Positions 18,356 to 26,804 of a stretch of 64,000 nt of DNA are shown in pieces. How positions within the stretch are numbered: position 1 is the first letter of the stretch; the number at the start of each line of letters is the position of its first letter. The notes under the pieces were generated by a model that made no database searches, had not been told where the DNA came from, and worked only from the letters and a program-made list of their open reading frames with translations. The position numbers and the translations under genes are program-made. The stretch comes from Geminicoccaceae bacterium (GTDB lineage Bacteria; Pseudomonadota; Alphaproteobacteria; Geminicoccales; Geminicoccaceae), in the NCBI GenBank assembly GCA_020638465.1, contig JACKIM010000001.1:744001-808000 (forward strand), given 5' to 3'.

Positions 18356-18404
18356 GATCTCCTATTTTAGTTTAGGTCATGAGACGAACGAACAACGCCA
18401 CCGA

Positions 18405-18836
18405 TCACCCGGCGCTACGACGGCCACGTGCGCGAGGCTTGGTGCCCAAGCCAATCTTCTTGGCCAGACTCGACCTCTGCTCGGCATAAGCCGGCGCAAC
18501 CATAGGATAATCATCCGGGAGCTTCCACTTTGCGCGGTACTCGTCCGGGCTCATGTCGTAGCGGGTCTTCAGATGCCGCTTGAGCATCTTCAATTTCTTC
18601 CCGTCTTCCAGACAAATAATGTAATCGGGCTGCACGGACTTGCGAACCGAAACTGCAGGGACAAGTTTCTCCGGCTGCTCCGGCTCATCCTCACTCCCCT
18701 GTCCCGCGAGACTGTTGAAGACAGCCTTGATCAGATACGGTATGTCGCTCACTGGAACGGTATTGTTCGACACGTGCGAAGCGACAATTTCGGTTGTAAG
18801 GGAGAGCAACTCGTTCTGGCTGATTTTCTCGCTCAT
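18405..18836 (-). CDS. mucR: MucR/Ros family transcriptional regulator
   Basis: The protein has 143 residues. The Ros/MucR domain runs from about 65 to 130: YIICLEDGKKLKMLKRHLKTRY then SPDEYRAKWKLP and YPMVAPAYAEQR. These are H-NS-like global regulators of exopolysaccharide, motility and cell-cycle genes that bind AT-rich DNA. The finger lacks the usual second His (TRY instead of THY/THH) and the second Cys is Asp, so it is probably a zinc-free or zinc-poor variant like several known rhizobial relatives. It is divergent from the TusA-like gene across an AT-rich gap. Confidence 0.93.
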   Translation of the reverse strand: MSEKISQNELLSLTTEIVASHVSNNTVPVSDIPYLIKAVFNSLAGQGSEDEPEQPEKLVPAVSVRKSVQPDYIICLEDGKKLKMLKRHLKTRYDMSPDEYRAKWKLPDDYPMVAPAYAEQRSSLAKKIGLGTKPRARGRRSAG

Positions 18837-18886
18837 GACTTTTGTTTTCCATAAATTGCGAGTAAAGGGATGCGATGAGCGTCAAC

Positions 18887-18916
18887 ATATAATCTTTTCA
18901 TGTATCTTCAAGGCAA
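18887..18916 (-). promoter_or_regulatory. mucR: Possible mucR promoter
   Basis: On the minus strand TTGCCT (18911-18916) and TTATAT (18887-18892) are 18 bases apart, in an AT-rich region unlike its surroundings. MucR proteins often repress their own gene through such AT-rich DNA. Confidence 0.4.
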
Positions 18917-18976
18917 ATTTCGTTGCAAAAACATTAAAAAATACACGAGTCAATCGACTATGGAGCTTTAGACCAA

Positions 18977-19219
18977 ATGAAACCGGACCTCGAAATCGAC
19001 ATATCTACAGAAAACTGCCCGATGACATTCGTCCGGACCAAGCTTGCACTGGAGAAGATGACGAGTGGTGAAATTCTCGCAGTGACGTTGAAAGGCGAGG
19101 AACCGCGACGGAATGTCCCTCGCGCAGTGCGCGATCACGGACATGAGATCCTTGGCGAGGACGATATCGGCGAAGGCAGGTTCAGACTATACATTCAAGT
19201 CAAGAACAATCTGATTTAG
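18977..19219 (+). CDS. TusA-like sulfurtransferase / SirA family protein
   Basis: The protein has 80 residues. The family motif ENCPMTFVRTKLALEKM is present, with the Cys that carries persulfide sulfur in TusA, followed by the GEILAVTLKGEEPRRNVPRAV region. TusA homologues relay sulfur for tRNA thiolation or sulfur oxidation; which applies here is unknown. It is a single gene divergent from mucR. Confidence 0.88.
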   Translation: MKPDLEIDISTENCPMTFVRTKLALEKMTSGEILAVTLKGEEPRRNVPRAVRDHGHEILGEDDIGEGRFRLYIQVKNNLI

Positions 19220-19245
19220 TAAAATTCTCCGCTGCAAGACAGCTG

Positions 19246-19797
19246 TCAGTTGTTGTCGAGAAATAACAGGCTTCCCTCCATCGTGTAGGCATGGGCACGA
19301 GTACCATCCGCACGCTGGTAGTAATTCGGCCGTGTTCCGACCGTTTCGAAGCCGTGCTCGGCGTAGAGCGCCTGGGCCTCCGGGTTGTCGATGGCCACTT
19401 CAAGGAACATTTTCTTAGCACCGGCCATATGGCAGTGAACCATGCTCGCCTGCAGCAGGGCCCGGGCCACACCCTGCCGGCGACTGGCAGGAATGACGCC
19501 GATCGACAGCAGCTCGCATTCGTCACGAACGACCCGGCACAACGAGAATCCGGCACCGCGCAGGCTATCCAGCCCCGGAAACCCGCAGTGGTTCAGCCGT
19601 GCGAACAACCCGAAACTGCCCGGCAGAGCGAGCAGATGCGCGACATCCGACCGGCTCCAGCCATCAGCGAAACAGGCGCGGTGCAGGCGCGAGATACGGC
19701 CAAGATCGAACGGCCCCGCAACTTTGATGGTAACGCGCGACAGATCCTGATGTTCTCTTGAGGGATTATCGCGCGATGCCAACATCGGATGGGTCAC
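19246..19797 (-). CDS. rimI: Ribosomal-protein-alanine N-acetyltransferase RimI-like
   Basis: The protein has 183 residues with a GNAT fold: ELLSIGVIPASRRQGVARALLQ is the acetyl-CoA-binding motif A and FLEVAIDNPEAQALYAEHGFE is motif B. It acetylates the N terminus of a ribosomal protein (S18 in E. coli). The start is GTG, overlapping the tsaB stop by four bases; ATG at 19785 is also possible. A tsaB-rimI pair is usual. Confidence 0.9.
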   Translation of the reverse strand: MTHPMLASRDNPSREHQDLSRVTIKVAGPFDLGRISRLHRACFADGWSRSDVAHLLALPGSFGLFARLNHCGFPGLDSLRGAGFSLCRVVRDECELLSIGVIPASRRQGVARALLQASMVHCHMAGAKKMFLEVAIDNPEAQALYAEHGFETVGTRPNYYQRADGTRAHAYTMEGSLLFLDNN

Positions 19798-20447
19798 GCC
19801 GATCGATGCAGAAGGGACTGACCGGCCGACTTTCGCGCATCCGGCGGATTCAGGTAAAGAGGCAGCAGCGATGTGCCGGCAATCGGCACGGCCCCGCGCT
19901 CCATTCGCACCGCCGCAAGCCGGATCATCGCCGACGCGCCCATCATGGCCGGCTCCCCGCCGAACCCCAGAACGGGCCGTTGCGATCCGGTACCCCTTAG
20001 GGTGGCGAATGCCGCATGATCGAGACTGGCGGCCTCGCCTTCCGCCGTGAACGGGTCACTGAAATCCTGCACGAACAGACGGTTGCGGCGGCCGTCCATG
20101 ATCACCCTGAACGCCCCGCCGCTGCCGCGTCCCGCCGCCATGACTTCAAGCGTGGTCATCGGCATGATGGGAATACCCCCTGCGAGCGCAATGCCGCGCG
20201 CAGCGGCCACGCAGGTACGGATGCCGGTAAAACTGCCGGGGCCGCATGTCACGGCGAGCAGGTCGATGGCATCGAACCCGCATCCCGCTGCCTTCACCAT
20301 GTCGACGATCATCGGAACGAGACGTTCGGCATGACGGGCCGTCGATGCCGAACAATCCTCGGCAAGCATCGTCACCTGCCCGCCGTCGACATCGCCGACA
20401 CCGGCCGCCATCGCATCACCGCAGCAGTCGAAAGCGAGAACACGCAC
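19794..20447 (-). CDS. tsaB: tRNA threonylcarbamoyladenosine biosynthesis protein TsaB
   Basis: The protein contains VLAFDCC at the N terminus and the family motif LAVTCGPGSFTGIRTCVAAARGIAL. TsaB activates TsaD in making t6A37 on tRNA. A GTG at 20447 gives the expected VRVLAFD beginning 8 bases after the nfuA stop. An ATG at 20492 would add 15 residues overlapping nfuA. Confidence 0.93.
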   Translation of the reverse strand: MRVLAFDCCGDAMAAGVGDVDGGQVTMLAEDCSASTARHAERLVPMIVDMVKAAGCGFDAIDLLAVTCGPGSFTGIRTCVAAARGIALAGGIPIMPMTTLEVMAAGRGSGGAFRVIMDGRRNRLFVQDFSDPFTAEGEAASLDHAAFATLRGTGSQRPVLGFGGEPAMMGASAMIRLAAVRMERGAVPIAGTSLLPLYLNPPDARKSAGQSLLHRSA

Positions 20448-20454
20448 CAGGCGT

Positions 20455-21009
20455 TCAGCCGATCGACCGAACCTCGACAACCTCCGGAACATAGTAACGC
20501 AGGAGATTCTCGATACCGTTCTTCAACGTGATGGTCGAACTCGGGCACCCGGCGCAAGCTCCGCGCATGTGCAGATAGACGACGCCGCGATCGAAACCGT
20601 GAAAGACGATGTCACCACCGTCCTGGGCCACGGCCGGACGTACGCGGGTATCGATCAGTTCCTTGATCTGCTTCACCGTTTCATCATTCTCGTCGATCTG
20701 CACATCTTCCGGCAGGTTCGCGCCGTCCTCGATTACCGGATCACCGGACATGTAATGGTCCATGATGGCACCGAGGATTGCCGGCTTGAGAAGGTACCAA
20801 TCTTCCATCTCGGACTTGGTTACCGAGATGAAATCGTGGCCGAGATGAACGCCGGACACACCATCGACAGCAAAGAGACGACGCGCCAGCGGCGACCCCG
20901 CGGCCGACGACTCATCGGCAAAATCGACCACGCCCTCGCCCATCACATCCTTGCCCGGAAGAAACTTCAGGGTCGCGGGATTGGGGGTCTGTTCGGTCTG
21001 GATAAACAT
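20455..21009 (-). CDS. NfuA/NifU-like Fe-S cluster scaffold protein
   Basis: The protein has 184 residues. An N-terminal Nfu_N domain (IQTEQTPNPATLKFLPG) is followed by a C-terminal NifU-like domain with CAGCPSSTITLKNGIE, whose CxxC holds the transferable Fe-S cluster. It delivers clusters to target enzymes, possibly including the radical-SAM proteins MiaB and lipoyl synthase. It is first in nfuA-tsaB-rimI, a conserved alphaproteobacterial arrangement. Confidence 0.95.
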   Translation of the reverse strand: MFIQTEQTPNPATLKFLPGKDVMGEGVVDFADESSAAGSPLARRLFAVDGVSGVHLGHDFISVTKSEMEDWYLLKPAILGAIMDHYMSGDPVIEDGANLPEDVQIDENDETVKQIKELIDTRVRPAVAQDGGDIVFHGFDRGVVYLHMRGACAGCPSSTITLKNGIENLLRYYVPEVVEVRSIG

Positions 21010-21378
21010 GGGAAACGCTCCATTGACGCACCTTGCGTCTACCTAAGCAGGCCATTGTCATTCCGGCACGCTTCCAAATCAAGGATAATCCCGGGCAGCG
21101 ACCCGGCAAGGCAATCCTGCATTCTTCAGCTGCGAAATATTGCCGGTCAACCCGACTAGCGGTCACCGTTGCAGATATGCAGATGGTACGCGAACGACGT
21201 TTGCACAAGCAGCCATCGATAGAGCGACTACAATTCGTCGCATAAAAGATACGTCGGAACTGCAAGCCCCTGCCGCCAACACTTCCATCCTTCCAGTTCT
21301 TTCTACCGCAATGACAAGAACGGAATATCGGGAAAGTCATCGGCTGACCGGATTCACCCACATGACTACAGTTTTCCA
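21010..21378. other. Intergenic region upstream of the Nfu gene
   Basis: No gene is supported. It should hold the nfu promoter on the minus strand, but no clear -35/-10 pair stands out. The right side leads into an IS110-like fragment. Confidence 0.5.
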
Positions 21379-21495
21379 ATGAAACCATCCCGGCTGGAGG
21401 TTACGACGGTTGGAATTGATCTGGCAGAGGTTGTGCTCGTGCTGCGCGAGTGGCACCATACCCGATTGCGGGTACCGGAAAGCTTACCGGCCTGA
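21379..21495 (+). pseudogene. Probable IS110-family transposase N-terminal remnant
   Basis: A 38-residue frame begins MKPSRLEVTTVGIDLAEVVL. The TTVGIDLA-x-x-V segment is the highly conserved start of IS110/IS1111 transposases, holding the first catalytic Asp of the DEDD set. After about 20 residues the similarity is lost, and the frame stops next to the neighbouring gene's stop codon. This suggests a truncated, decayed copy. Chance similarity cannot be excluded because it is short. Confidence 0.45.
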
Positions 21496-22566
21496 TCAGG
21501 TTACTTGGCCGCGGGCATCGACCCGCTGGGACCCAACGACCTCGGCGCCCATGGTCAGCACCACCTCGTCAAAGAGATTGGAGACCGGACATACATGGTT
21601 CGGAATGATCGTTATCCGTTCACCGATCCGGGGCTTGTCCGACGATGCGGACAGATCGACATGACCGTGCTCTTCGCTGAGCTGTCTGATCACAGCTAGG
21701 GGATATTCCCGGATGAGACCATGTCCCGCCAGACCTCCCATATCGCTCGTGAGCGATTTCGAGCCGGCATCGATGCAGGCTCGGTCACCATGGCGGCTCA
21801 CCACCGTCGCATGTACCGACAGCGCACAATCTTCGAAAGTCGCCGAACCGGCAGCTTCCTGCATGCGGTCAAAATAGATGTAGGTGCCGGCCCGGTGCTC
21901 GGTGGCATTGGTGACCTCGTGCGCCTTCCACATGTCGGGCGAACCACCGTTGGAACGGATACGGGTTTCGATACCGGATTCGGCGAGCATTGCCGCCGCA
22001 TCTTCAAAGAACCCGCGCACCTTCGCGGCACCGCCGGTCGGAGGATAGGTCATGAGCCCCTCGAAGCGGATTGCCGGCAGGCTATCGGCCAGTTTGGCCA
22101 GGGCGAGGGCTTCTTCAATCGTCGCAACGCCGCAGCGTCCGGCCCCCGAGTCGAACTCGATGACAAGGCCGACCTCACTACCGGCTGCCTGCATGGCCTG
22201 GGCCATGGGCAGCAGCATCGCCTCGTTGTCACAAGCCAGCGTCAGCCGGCACTGCTTCGACAGGGCCGCCGCCCGCTGAAGCTTGGAATTTCCCAGGATA
22301 TTATAGGGTATCATCAGATCCAACGGGCCACGATCGGCCAATCCCTCAACCATCACTTCGGCTTCGCCGAGCTTCTGGCAGGCTATGCCCATCGCTCCCT
22401 TCTCCAGCTGCAACCGCGCCAGCGACACCAGCTTGTGGGTCTTGATATGCGGACGATTTCCAATCCCGTGCCGATCCAGATAACCCTGCCAGCGGTCGAT
22501 ATTGCGCATCACCCTGTCGAGATCGACAGCAACGAAGGGAGTTTCAATATCGGCGAGACTGGTCAT
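21496..22566 (-). CDS. PLP-dependent D-amino-acid dehydratase/aldolase (DSD1 / D-threonine aldolase family)
   Basis: The protein has 356 residues and an alanine-racemase-like N-terminal barrel. The PLP lysine is Lys42 in PHIKTHK. The C-terminal metal site is PNHVCPVSN (His and Cys) typical of D-serine dehydratase-like proteins, with LMTYPPTGG and RSNGGSPDMW between them. The family splits D-threonine, D-serine or D-threo-3-hydroxyaspartate; which substrate applies is unknown. The gene starts with ATGA overlapping the stop of the upstream coiled-coil gene, so the two are translationally coupled. Confidence 0.88.
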   Translation of the reverse strand: MTSLADIETPFVAVDLDRVMRNIDRWQGYLDRHGIGNRPHIKTHKLVSLARLQLEKGAMGIACQKLGEAEVMVEGLADRGPLDLMIPYNILGNSKLQRAAALSKQCRLTLACDNEAMLLPMAQAMQAAGSEVGLVIEFDSGAGRCGVATIEEALALAKLADSLPAIRFEGLMTYPPTGGAAKVRGFFEDAAAMLAESGIETRIRSNGGSPDMWKAHEVTNATEHRAGTYIYFDRMQEAAGSATFEDCALSVHATVVSRHGDRACIDAGSKSLTSDMGGLAGHGLIREYPLAVIRQLSEEHGHVDLSASSDKPRIGERITIIPNHVCPVSNLFDEVVLTMGAEVVGSQRVDARGQVT

Positions 22567-25322
22567 CGCGGCGCGGGCTCCGGCGGCTTGGGTGTGTAGC
22601 GGGAAAGAAGTTTTTGAATACTGTTCATCCGGTCCCGGAGTTGATCCACACGATCGGTCAATTCGTCATTCTCATTTTGGCTCGCATGCAGTTCACTGGC
22701 CACGTTGATCGACCCGGGTGCCGCCGGCGGGAGATTGGCCAGTTGCCCTTCGAGATCGGCAATGCGCGCTTTGGCACCGGTCAATTGCTGAGTAAGAGCA
22801 AGAATGCGGTCATTGCTGACAACGACACCGTTCGCATTTTCAGCTGTTTCCGGAGCCGTAGCACCTGCTGTATCGTCGCCACTGGCACCTTTTTCCAGGT
22901 TGGCAATACGCTCCTGCAACCGTTCGCGCTCGCTGGCGAAGGATCGTTCTGCCGCGACCAGCGCCGACTGGCCGGTTGCCAACGCCGCGTCGCGCTCTTC
23001 CGTAATCTGGTCGAGGCGGGTCTGAAGGCTGCCGATACGCTCCTCGGCCATCTGCAGCGCCACCTGTGCCTCGGAATCGACGGAAGTCGCGTCACCGGCT
23101 GCGCCAGACTGTTCCGCCATCTTGGCCGCGAACGCATCGCGTTCGGCGGCCAGCACGACACGTTCATTCTCCCACTTCACCTTGTCGGCTTCCAGAGCCC
23201 TTACCTGGTCAAGCGCAGCCGCAAGCTTCGCGTCCAGACCGGTCGCAACCTCCCTTTCTTCAGAGGCATTCGCCTCCAGCTCGGCAAGCTGCCTCCGGAG
23301 CTGGTCCACGTCCCCTTCGCGCGCGGTCTCGTAACCCGCAAGCATCGTGTCAAGCCGCTGCCTTTCCTCCATCAGCGAAGCATTTTCGCTCTTCAGCGCC
23401 GCCAGGGCTGCCGCCGTCGCCTCCCGTTCACCCTGCTGCGCATCGCGATCCTCCAGCGACCCCTGCAGGGAAGCCACCTGTTCACCCAGCCTGCCCACCT
23501 GGGCCGCAAGATCGTCCCTCTCGCTCGCAAGCTGTGCATTTTCCTGCGTCAACCGATCACTGGCTGACGCCATTTCGCCAAGTCGCGCATTTTCCGCCTG
23601 CAACCGCTCGACCTCACTTCGCAGTTCGGCCAGCGTCGCCGAATCAGCCTGCTGCCCATCCAATTGCGACTGGCGTTCGTCCAGCGATTGCCGAAGCGAT
23701 GCCACCTGCTCACCCATGCTTGCCGAATCGGCCTTCAGTTCCTCGTTCTGGCTCGCAAGCTGATCATTTTGAACGCGCAAGTCAGCGACTTCGCTTTCCA
23801 GAGCCGCCCGGGCCCTTTCGATACGGTCAAGATCGCCTGCAGCGGCCTCACGGGCAGCGGAAGATTGCTCGCGCAAGCTGTCGACTTCGGCCTTCATCCT
23901 GTCGCGTTCGGAAAGTGCCGAATCTCGTTCCTGTACGAGCGACTGCCTTTCAGCTTCCGCACCCGACTTCAGTTCGTCGAGCTGCGCCAGGGTCGCCGAA
24001 AGCGACTCGCTTCCCTTCTGTTGCACCTGCTCAAGCTCGGATTGGAGGCTGGAAACCTTGCCCTGCGCCTCCGCCAGCGCGTTCTTCTGCTCAACCAGCT
24101 CGAGATCAAGAGCCGAACGACCACGCTCGACCGCATCGCGCTCGCTCATCAGACGCTGCTTTTCACCCTCTGCCGCCTGCTTGTAACTGTCGAACTCAGC
24201 CTGCAATGCGGCAAATTTCTTCTCGCCATCACCACCAAGCTCAAGCATCTGCGCCTTGACACCATCAAGTTCGGAGCGTGTCTCGGCGACCTGGTTTTCG
24301 AGGGCCTGACGCCGGGCTTCCGCATCCTTTACCGCCGTGTCGGCCTCTTCCAGCTTCTGCCGGGCAGCCTGCAACTCATCGGCGTTCGCCTGGTTCCCGG
24401 CGAGTTGTTTCGTCAGATCGGCGATATCACTCCGAGAAGCATCGAGTTCGCGATCGCGGGCAGCGAGCTCGATGGTCTGCGCCTGCAACTGACGTCGCAG
24501 TTCCGCCATCTTGAGGGCAACGTCATTGCCGCTGACGGAAGCGATCCCTTCGTCGATCTGGCTTTCGAGATCCGTGACGATCGCCTGCAAGCGGGCGACC
24601 TCGGCACTGTCGGCCGCATTTTCATCGGTGCTTTCCTGCGCTGGAGCGGGAGCCTTGACAACGACAGCTTCCAGTTCGGAGACACGGCCCAGCAGCTTGT
24701 CCACCTGCTGGCGGGCAGCATCGCGTTCGCTGGCCGCAAGACGCAATTCGAGCCGTGCTGCTTCAAGTTCGGCGGACAGATCCCCGTCGCCATCTCCGGC
24801 CACACTTTCGCCCTGCGGCAGCGAGAGCTCGCTTTCGAGCGCCTTTGCCCGTGCCTCGGCTGCCTGCCGGAGAGCAAGTTCGCTGGCATGTTCGCTTCGC
24901 AACTGCTCAAGCTGGGCCTGAGCGGCCGCAAGCTCGCTGCTCAACGCCGCGGCATTGCCATTCGCCGATTCCGCCGCCGCATCCCCGGCCGCCGCATTGC
25001 TGTCGATCACCGCCTGCAACCGTGCGACCTCTGCGCGGGCGGCATCAAGCTCCGGACTTGGCGCGTCTTCACGGCGGGCTTGCAGTTCCATCGTCAGTTG
25101 CTGCTGCCGGGCCGTGCCACGCTCGTACTCGAAATAGCCATATCCGAGTACGGCCGAAAGAATGGCAACCAACAGGCACAGGACGACAATTGCCCCTTTC
25201 ACCACAGGCGATGTGCCGGTCTCTTCAATAATGACATGGGGCTCGCCGAGCATGGCTGCCCGCGCGAACATGGCGCTGCCTCGTTTGTCGAAGCGGCGTT
25301 TTCCCTCGATCTTACCGGCCAT
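22563..25322 (-). CDS. Membrane-anchored giant coiled-coil protein of unknown function
   Basis: The protein has 919 residues. A short basic N terminus (1-40) is followed by one membrane helix (about 41-64, GAIVVLCLLVAILSAVLGYG) and then about 830 residues of almost unbroken Glu/Ala/Gln/Leu/Arg-rich coiled coil, ending in a Pro-rich tail (PKPPEPAPR). The single helix suggests an N-in anchor with a very long periplasmic rod. No catalytic domain is visible. It resembles generic SMC/tropomyosin-like proteins only by composition. The four-base overlap with the D-amino-acid enzyme gene implies coordinated expression. Confidence 0.8.
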   Translation of the reverse strand: MAGKIEGKRRFDKRGSAMFARAAMLGEPHVIIEETGTSPVVKGAIVVLCLLVAILSAVLGYGYFEYERGTARQQQLTMELQARREDAPSPELDAARAEVARLQAVIDSNAAAGDAAAESANGNAAALSSELAAAQAQLEQLRSEHASELALRQAAEARAKALESELSLPQGESVAGDGDGDLSAELEAARLELRLAASERDAARQQVDKLLGRVSELEAVVVKAPAPAQESTDENAADSAEVARLQAIVTDLESQIDEGIASVSGNDVALKMAELRRQLQAQTIELAARDRELDASRSDIADLTKQLAGNQANADELQAARQKLEEADTAVKDAEARRQALENQVAETRSELDGVKAQMLELGGDGEKKFAALQAEFDSYKQAAEGEKQRLMSERDAVERGRSALDLELVEQKNALAEAQGKVSSLQSELEQVQQKGSESLSATLAQLDELKSGAEAERQSLVQERDSALSERDRMKAEVDSLREQSSAAREAAAGDLDRIERARAALESEVADLRVQNDQLASQNEELKADSASMGEQVASLRQSLDERQSQLDGQQADSATLAELRSEVERLQAENARLGEMASASDRLTQENAQLASERDDLAAQVGRLGEQVASLQGSLEDRDAQQGEREATAAALAALKSENASLMEERQRLDTMLAGYETAREGDVDQLRRQLAELEANASEEREVATGLDAKLAAALDQVRALEADKVKWENERVVLAAERDAFAAKMAEQSGAAGDATSVDSEAQVALQMAEERIGSLQTRLDQITEERDAALATGQSALVAAERSFASERERLQERIANLEKGASGDDTAGATAPETAENANGVVVSNDRILALTQQLTGAKARIADLEGQLANLPPAAPGSINVASELHASQNENDELTDRVDQLRDRMNSIQKLLSRYTPKPPEPAPR

Positions 25323-25639
25323 CGGCCTCTCGTGCTGTTATCTGGACCGGCCCGGACATTATCGCCAAAAACGAAAACTGGCGAGAGCGTGATCGGTGGA
25401 ATTTCATACCGATGGCATGTCAGTCATCGTCTCTCCTTCCCTGCGTCAGCTCATACGGTGCCACCGGCTTGTGCGCGACTGATGGTCGCCTTATGACTCT
25501 GGCACGCCTTGGCGTAGCGGCTTGAACCTTATTCAGGTCGTGTTCGTGTTCATTCGCGAGCTTGCAAACGGGACCGGGTGTTGTTTGATTGCCGCGGGAC
25601 CCAAAAGATCAAACACGACAAAGATCGGAGGTTAAAATC
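25323..25639. other. Divergent regulatory region with inverted repeat
   Basis: The 317 bases separate the coiled-coil gene and the TRAP operon, so promoters for both should lie here. Near dctP is a perfect 8-bp inverted repeat, TGTTTGAT at 25582-25589 and ATCAAACA at 25608-25615, 18 bases apart, which could be an operator or a leader hairpin. A GGAGG ribosome-binding site for dctP follows. No gene is seen. Confidence 0.5.
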
Positions 25640-26752
25640 ATGAAAAGACGTGATTTCGTCCGTAGCACCGCGATAGGCGGCGCAGCCATCGGTGCAGCGG
25701 CGGCTGCTTCATCGAGCTTTCCCAAGCCGGCCATTGCCCAGGGGCGCAAGACGATGGTCATCGTCTCGACCTGGGGTCGGGACTTTCCCGGTCTCGGACT
25801 GAGCGCCCAGCGGCTTGCTGCCAGGATCACCGAACTGACCGAGGGAGCGATCACCACCGAGTATTTTGCCGCCGGCGAGCGCGTCGGCGCGTTCGACAGC
25901 TTCGACGAGGTCGCGTCAGGCAATGCGCAGGCCTATATCGGCGCTGACTATTACTGGAAAGGCAAACATCCCGCGTGGGCGTATTTCACTTCCGTGCCGT
26001 TCGGCATGACTACTCCGGAATGGAATGCCTGGATCAAGTTCCGCGGCGGTCAGGAGCTGTGGGATGAGCTTGGTGACGAATTCGGCTTGAAATGCCTGCC
26101 CTGCGGCGCGACAGGTACCCAGATGGGCGGTTGGTTCAACAAGGAAGTCGAAACCGCGGACGACCTCAAGGGCCTCAAGATGCGCATTCCCGGCCTCGGC
26201 GGTGACGTCATGGCCAAGCTGGGGGCATCGCCGGTTTCCCTTCCGGGCGGCCAGATCTACGAAAATCTCGTATCGGGTGCCATTGACGCCACCGAATGGG
26301 TCGGTCCGTACAATGATTACTTCCTCAAACTGTATGAGGCCGCCAAGTACTACTATTATCCCGGCATGCACGAGCCTGGCGGCGGCCTGTCGCTCGGCAT
26401 GAACAAGGCATTCTGGGAGAGCCTCACCGACCACGAGAAAGCGATCCTCACGGCGGCAGCCAATGAGGAACTCGCAGCCCAGTTTGAAGAAACCATGGGC
26501 TTCAACGGTGAATATCTGAAGAAACTGGTCGAGGAACATGGCGTCGAACTGCGCCAGTTCTCTGACGAGATCTATGACAGTTTTGGCGAAGCTTCCGCCG
26601 AAGTATTCGCCGAGACACGCGAGCACAGCGATCTTGCTGCCCGCGTCGATGATTCCTTCCAGAGAAACCTGCGCGAAATCGGCGCATGGGAGGCCATCGC
26701 CGAGATTGCATTCTCGCGCCAGCGCAATCGCGTGCTGGGTATCAAGGGCTAG
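25640..26752 (+). CDS. dctP: TRAP transporter substrate-binding protein (DctP/TakP-like)
   Basis: The protein has 370 residues starting MKRRDFVRSTAIGG, with a twin-arginine type signal and a cleavage region near FPKPAIAQ. It therefore probably goes to the periplasm by the Tat route. The body is a DctP domain, and the AAKYYYYPGMHEPGGGL stretch resembles the TakP subgroup, which binds 2-oxo acids and similar organic acids. The Shine-Dalgarno GGAGG is 8 bases upstream. It leads a tripartite operon and is separated from dctQ by 169 bases with a stem-loop, which suits higher expression of the binding protein. Confidence 0.95.
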   Translation: MKRRDFVRSTAIGGAAIGAAAAASSSFPKPAIAQGRKTMVIVSTWGRDFPGLGLSAQRLAARITELTEGAITTEYFAAGERVGAFDSFDEVASGNAQAYIGADYYWKGKHPAWAYFTSVPFGMTTPEWNAWIKFRGGQELWDELGDEFGLKCLPCGATGTQMGGWFNKEVETADDLKGLKMRIPGLGGDVMAKLGASPVSLPGGQIYENLVSGAIDATEWVGPYNDYFLKLYEAAKYYYYPGMHEPGGGLSLGMNKAFWESLTDHEKAILTAAANEELAAQFEETMGFNGEYLKKLVEEHGVELRQFSDEIYDSFGEASAEVFAETREHSDLAARVDDSFQRNLREIGAWEAIAEIAFSRQRNRVLGIKG

Positions 26753-26785
26753 CCTGCCCGAGACGATACCGGGGAAGCTGCGGTC

Positions 26786-26804
26786 GGTCGGTTTCAAACC
26801 GGCC
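26786..26804 (+). promoter_or_regulatory. Stem-loop between dctP and dctQ
   Basis: GGTCGGTTT and AAACCGGCC form a stem of 8-9 bp with a very short loop, including one G-T pair. It may protect the dctP mRNA end or partly terminate transcription, a common way to express binding proteins above permeases. Confidence 0.5.

Larger units (their letters stand above)
17720..18365 (-). mobile_element. IS200-type insertion sequence
   Basis: A single tnpA gene is flanked by GC-rich hairpins, with no orfB/tnpB, which is the IS200 organisation. The left end has an 8-bp stem at 17726-17744 (CCCCCGGC/GCCGGGGG) plus subterminal hairpins at 17757-17771 and 17804-17819. The right end has a matching stem at 18339-18355. 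There are no terminal inverted repeats of the DDE type. Ends are approximate, since the cleavage sites cannot be fixed from one copy. Confidence 0.8.
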
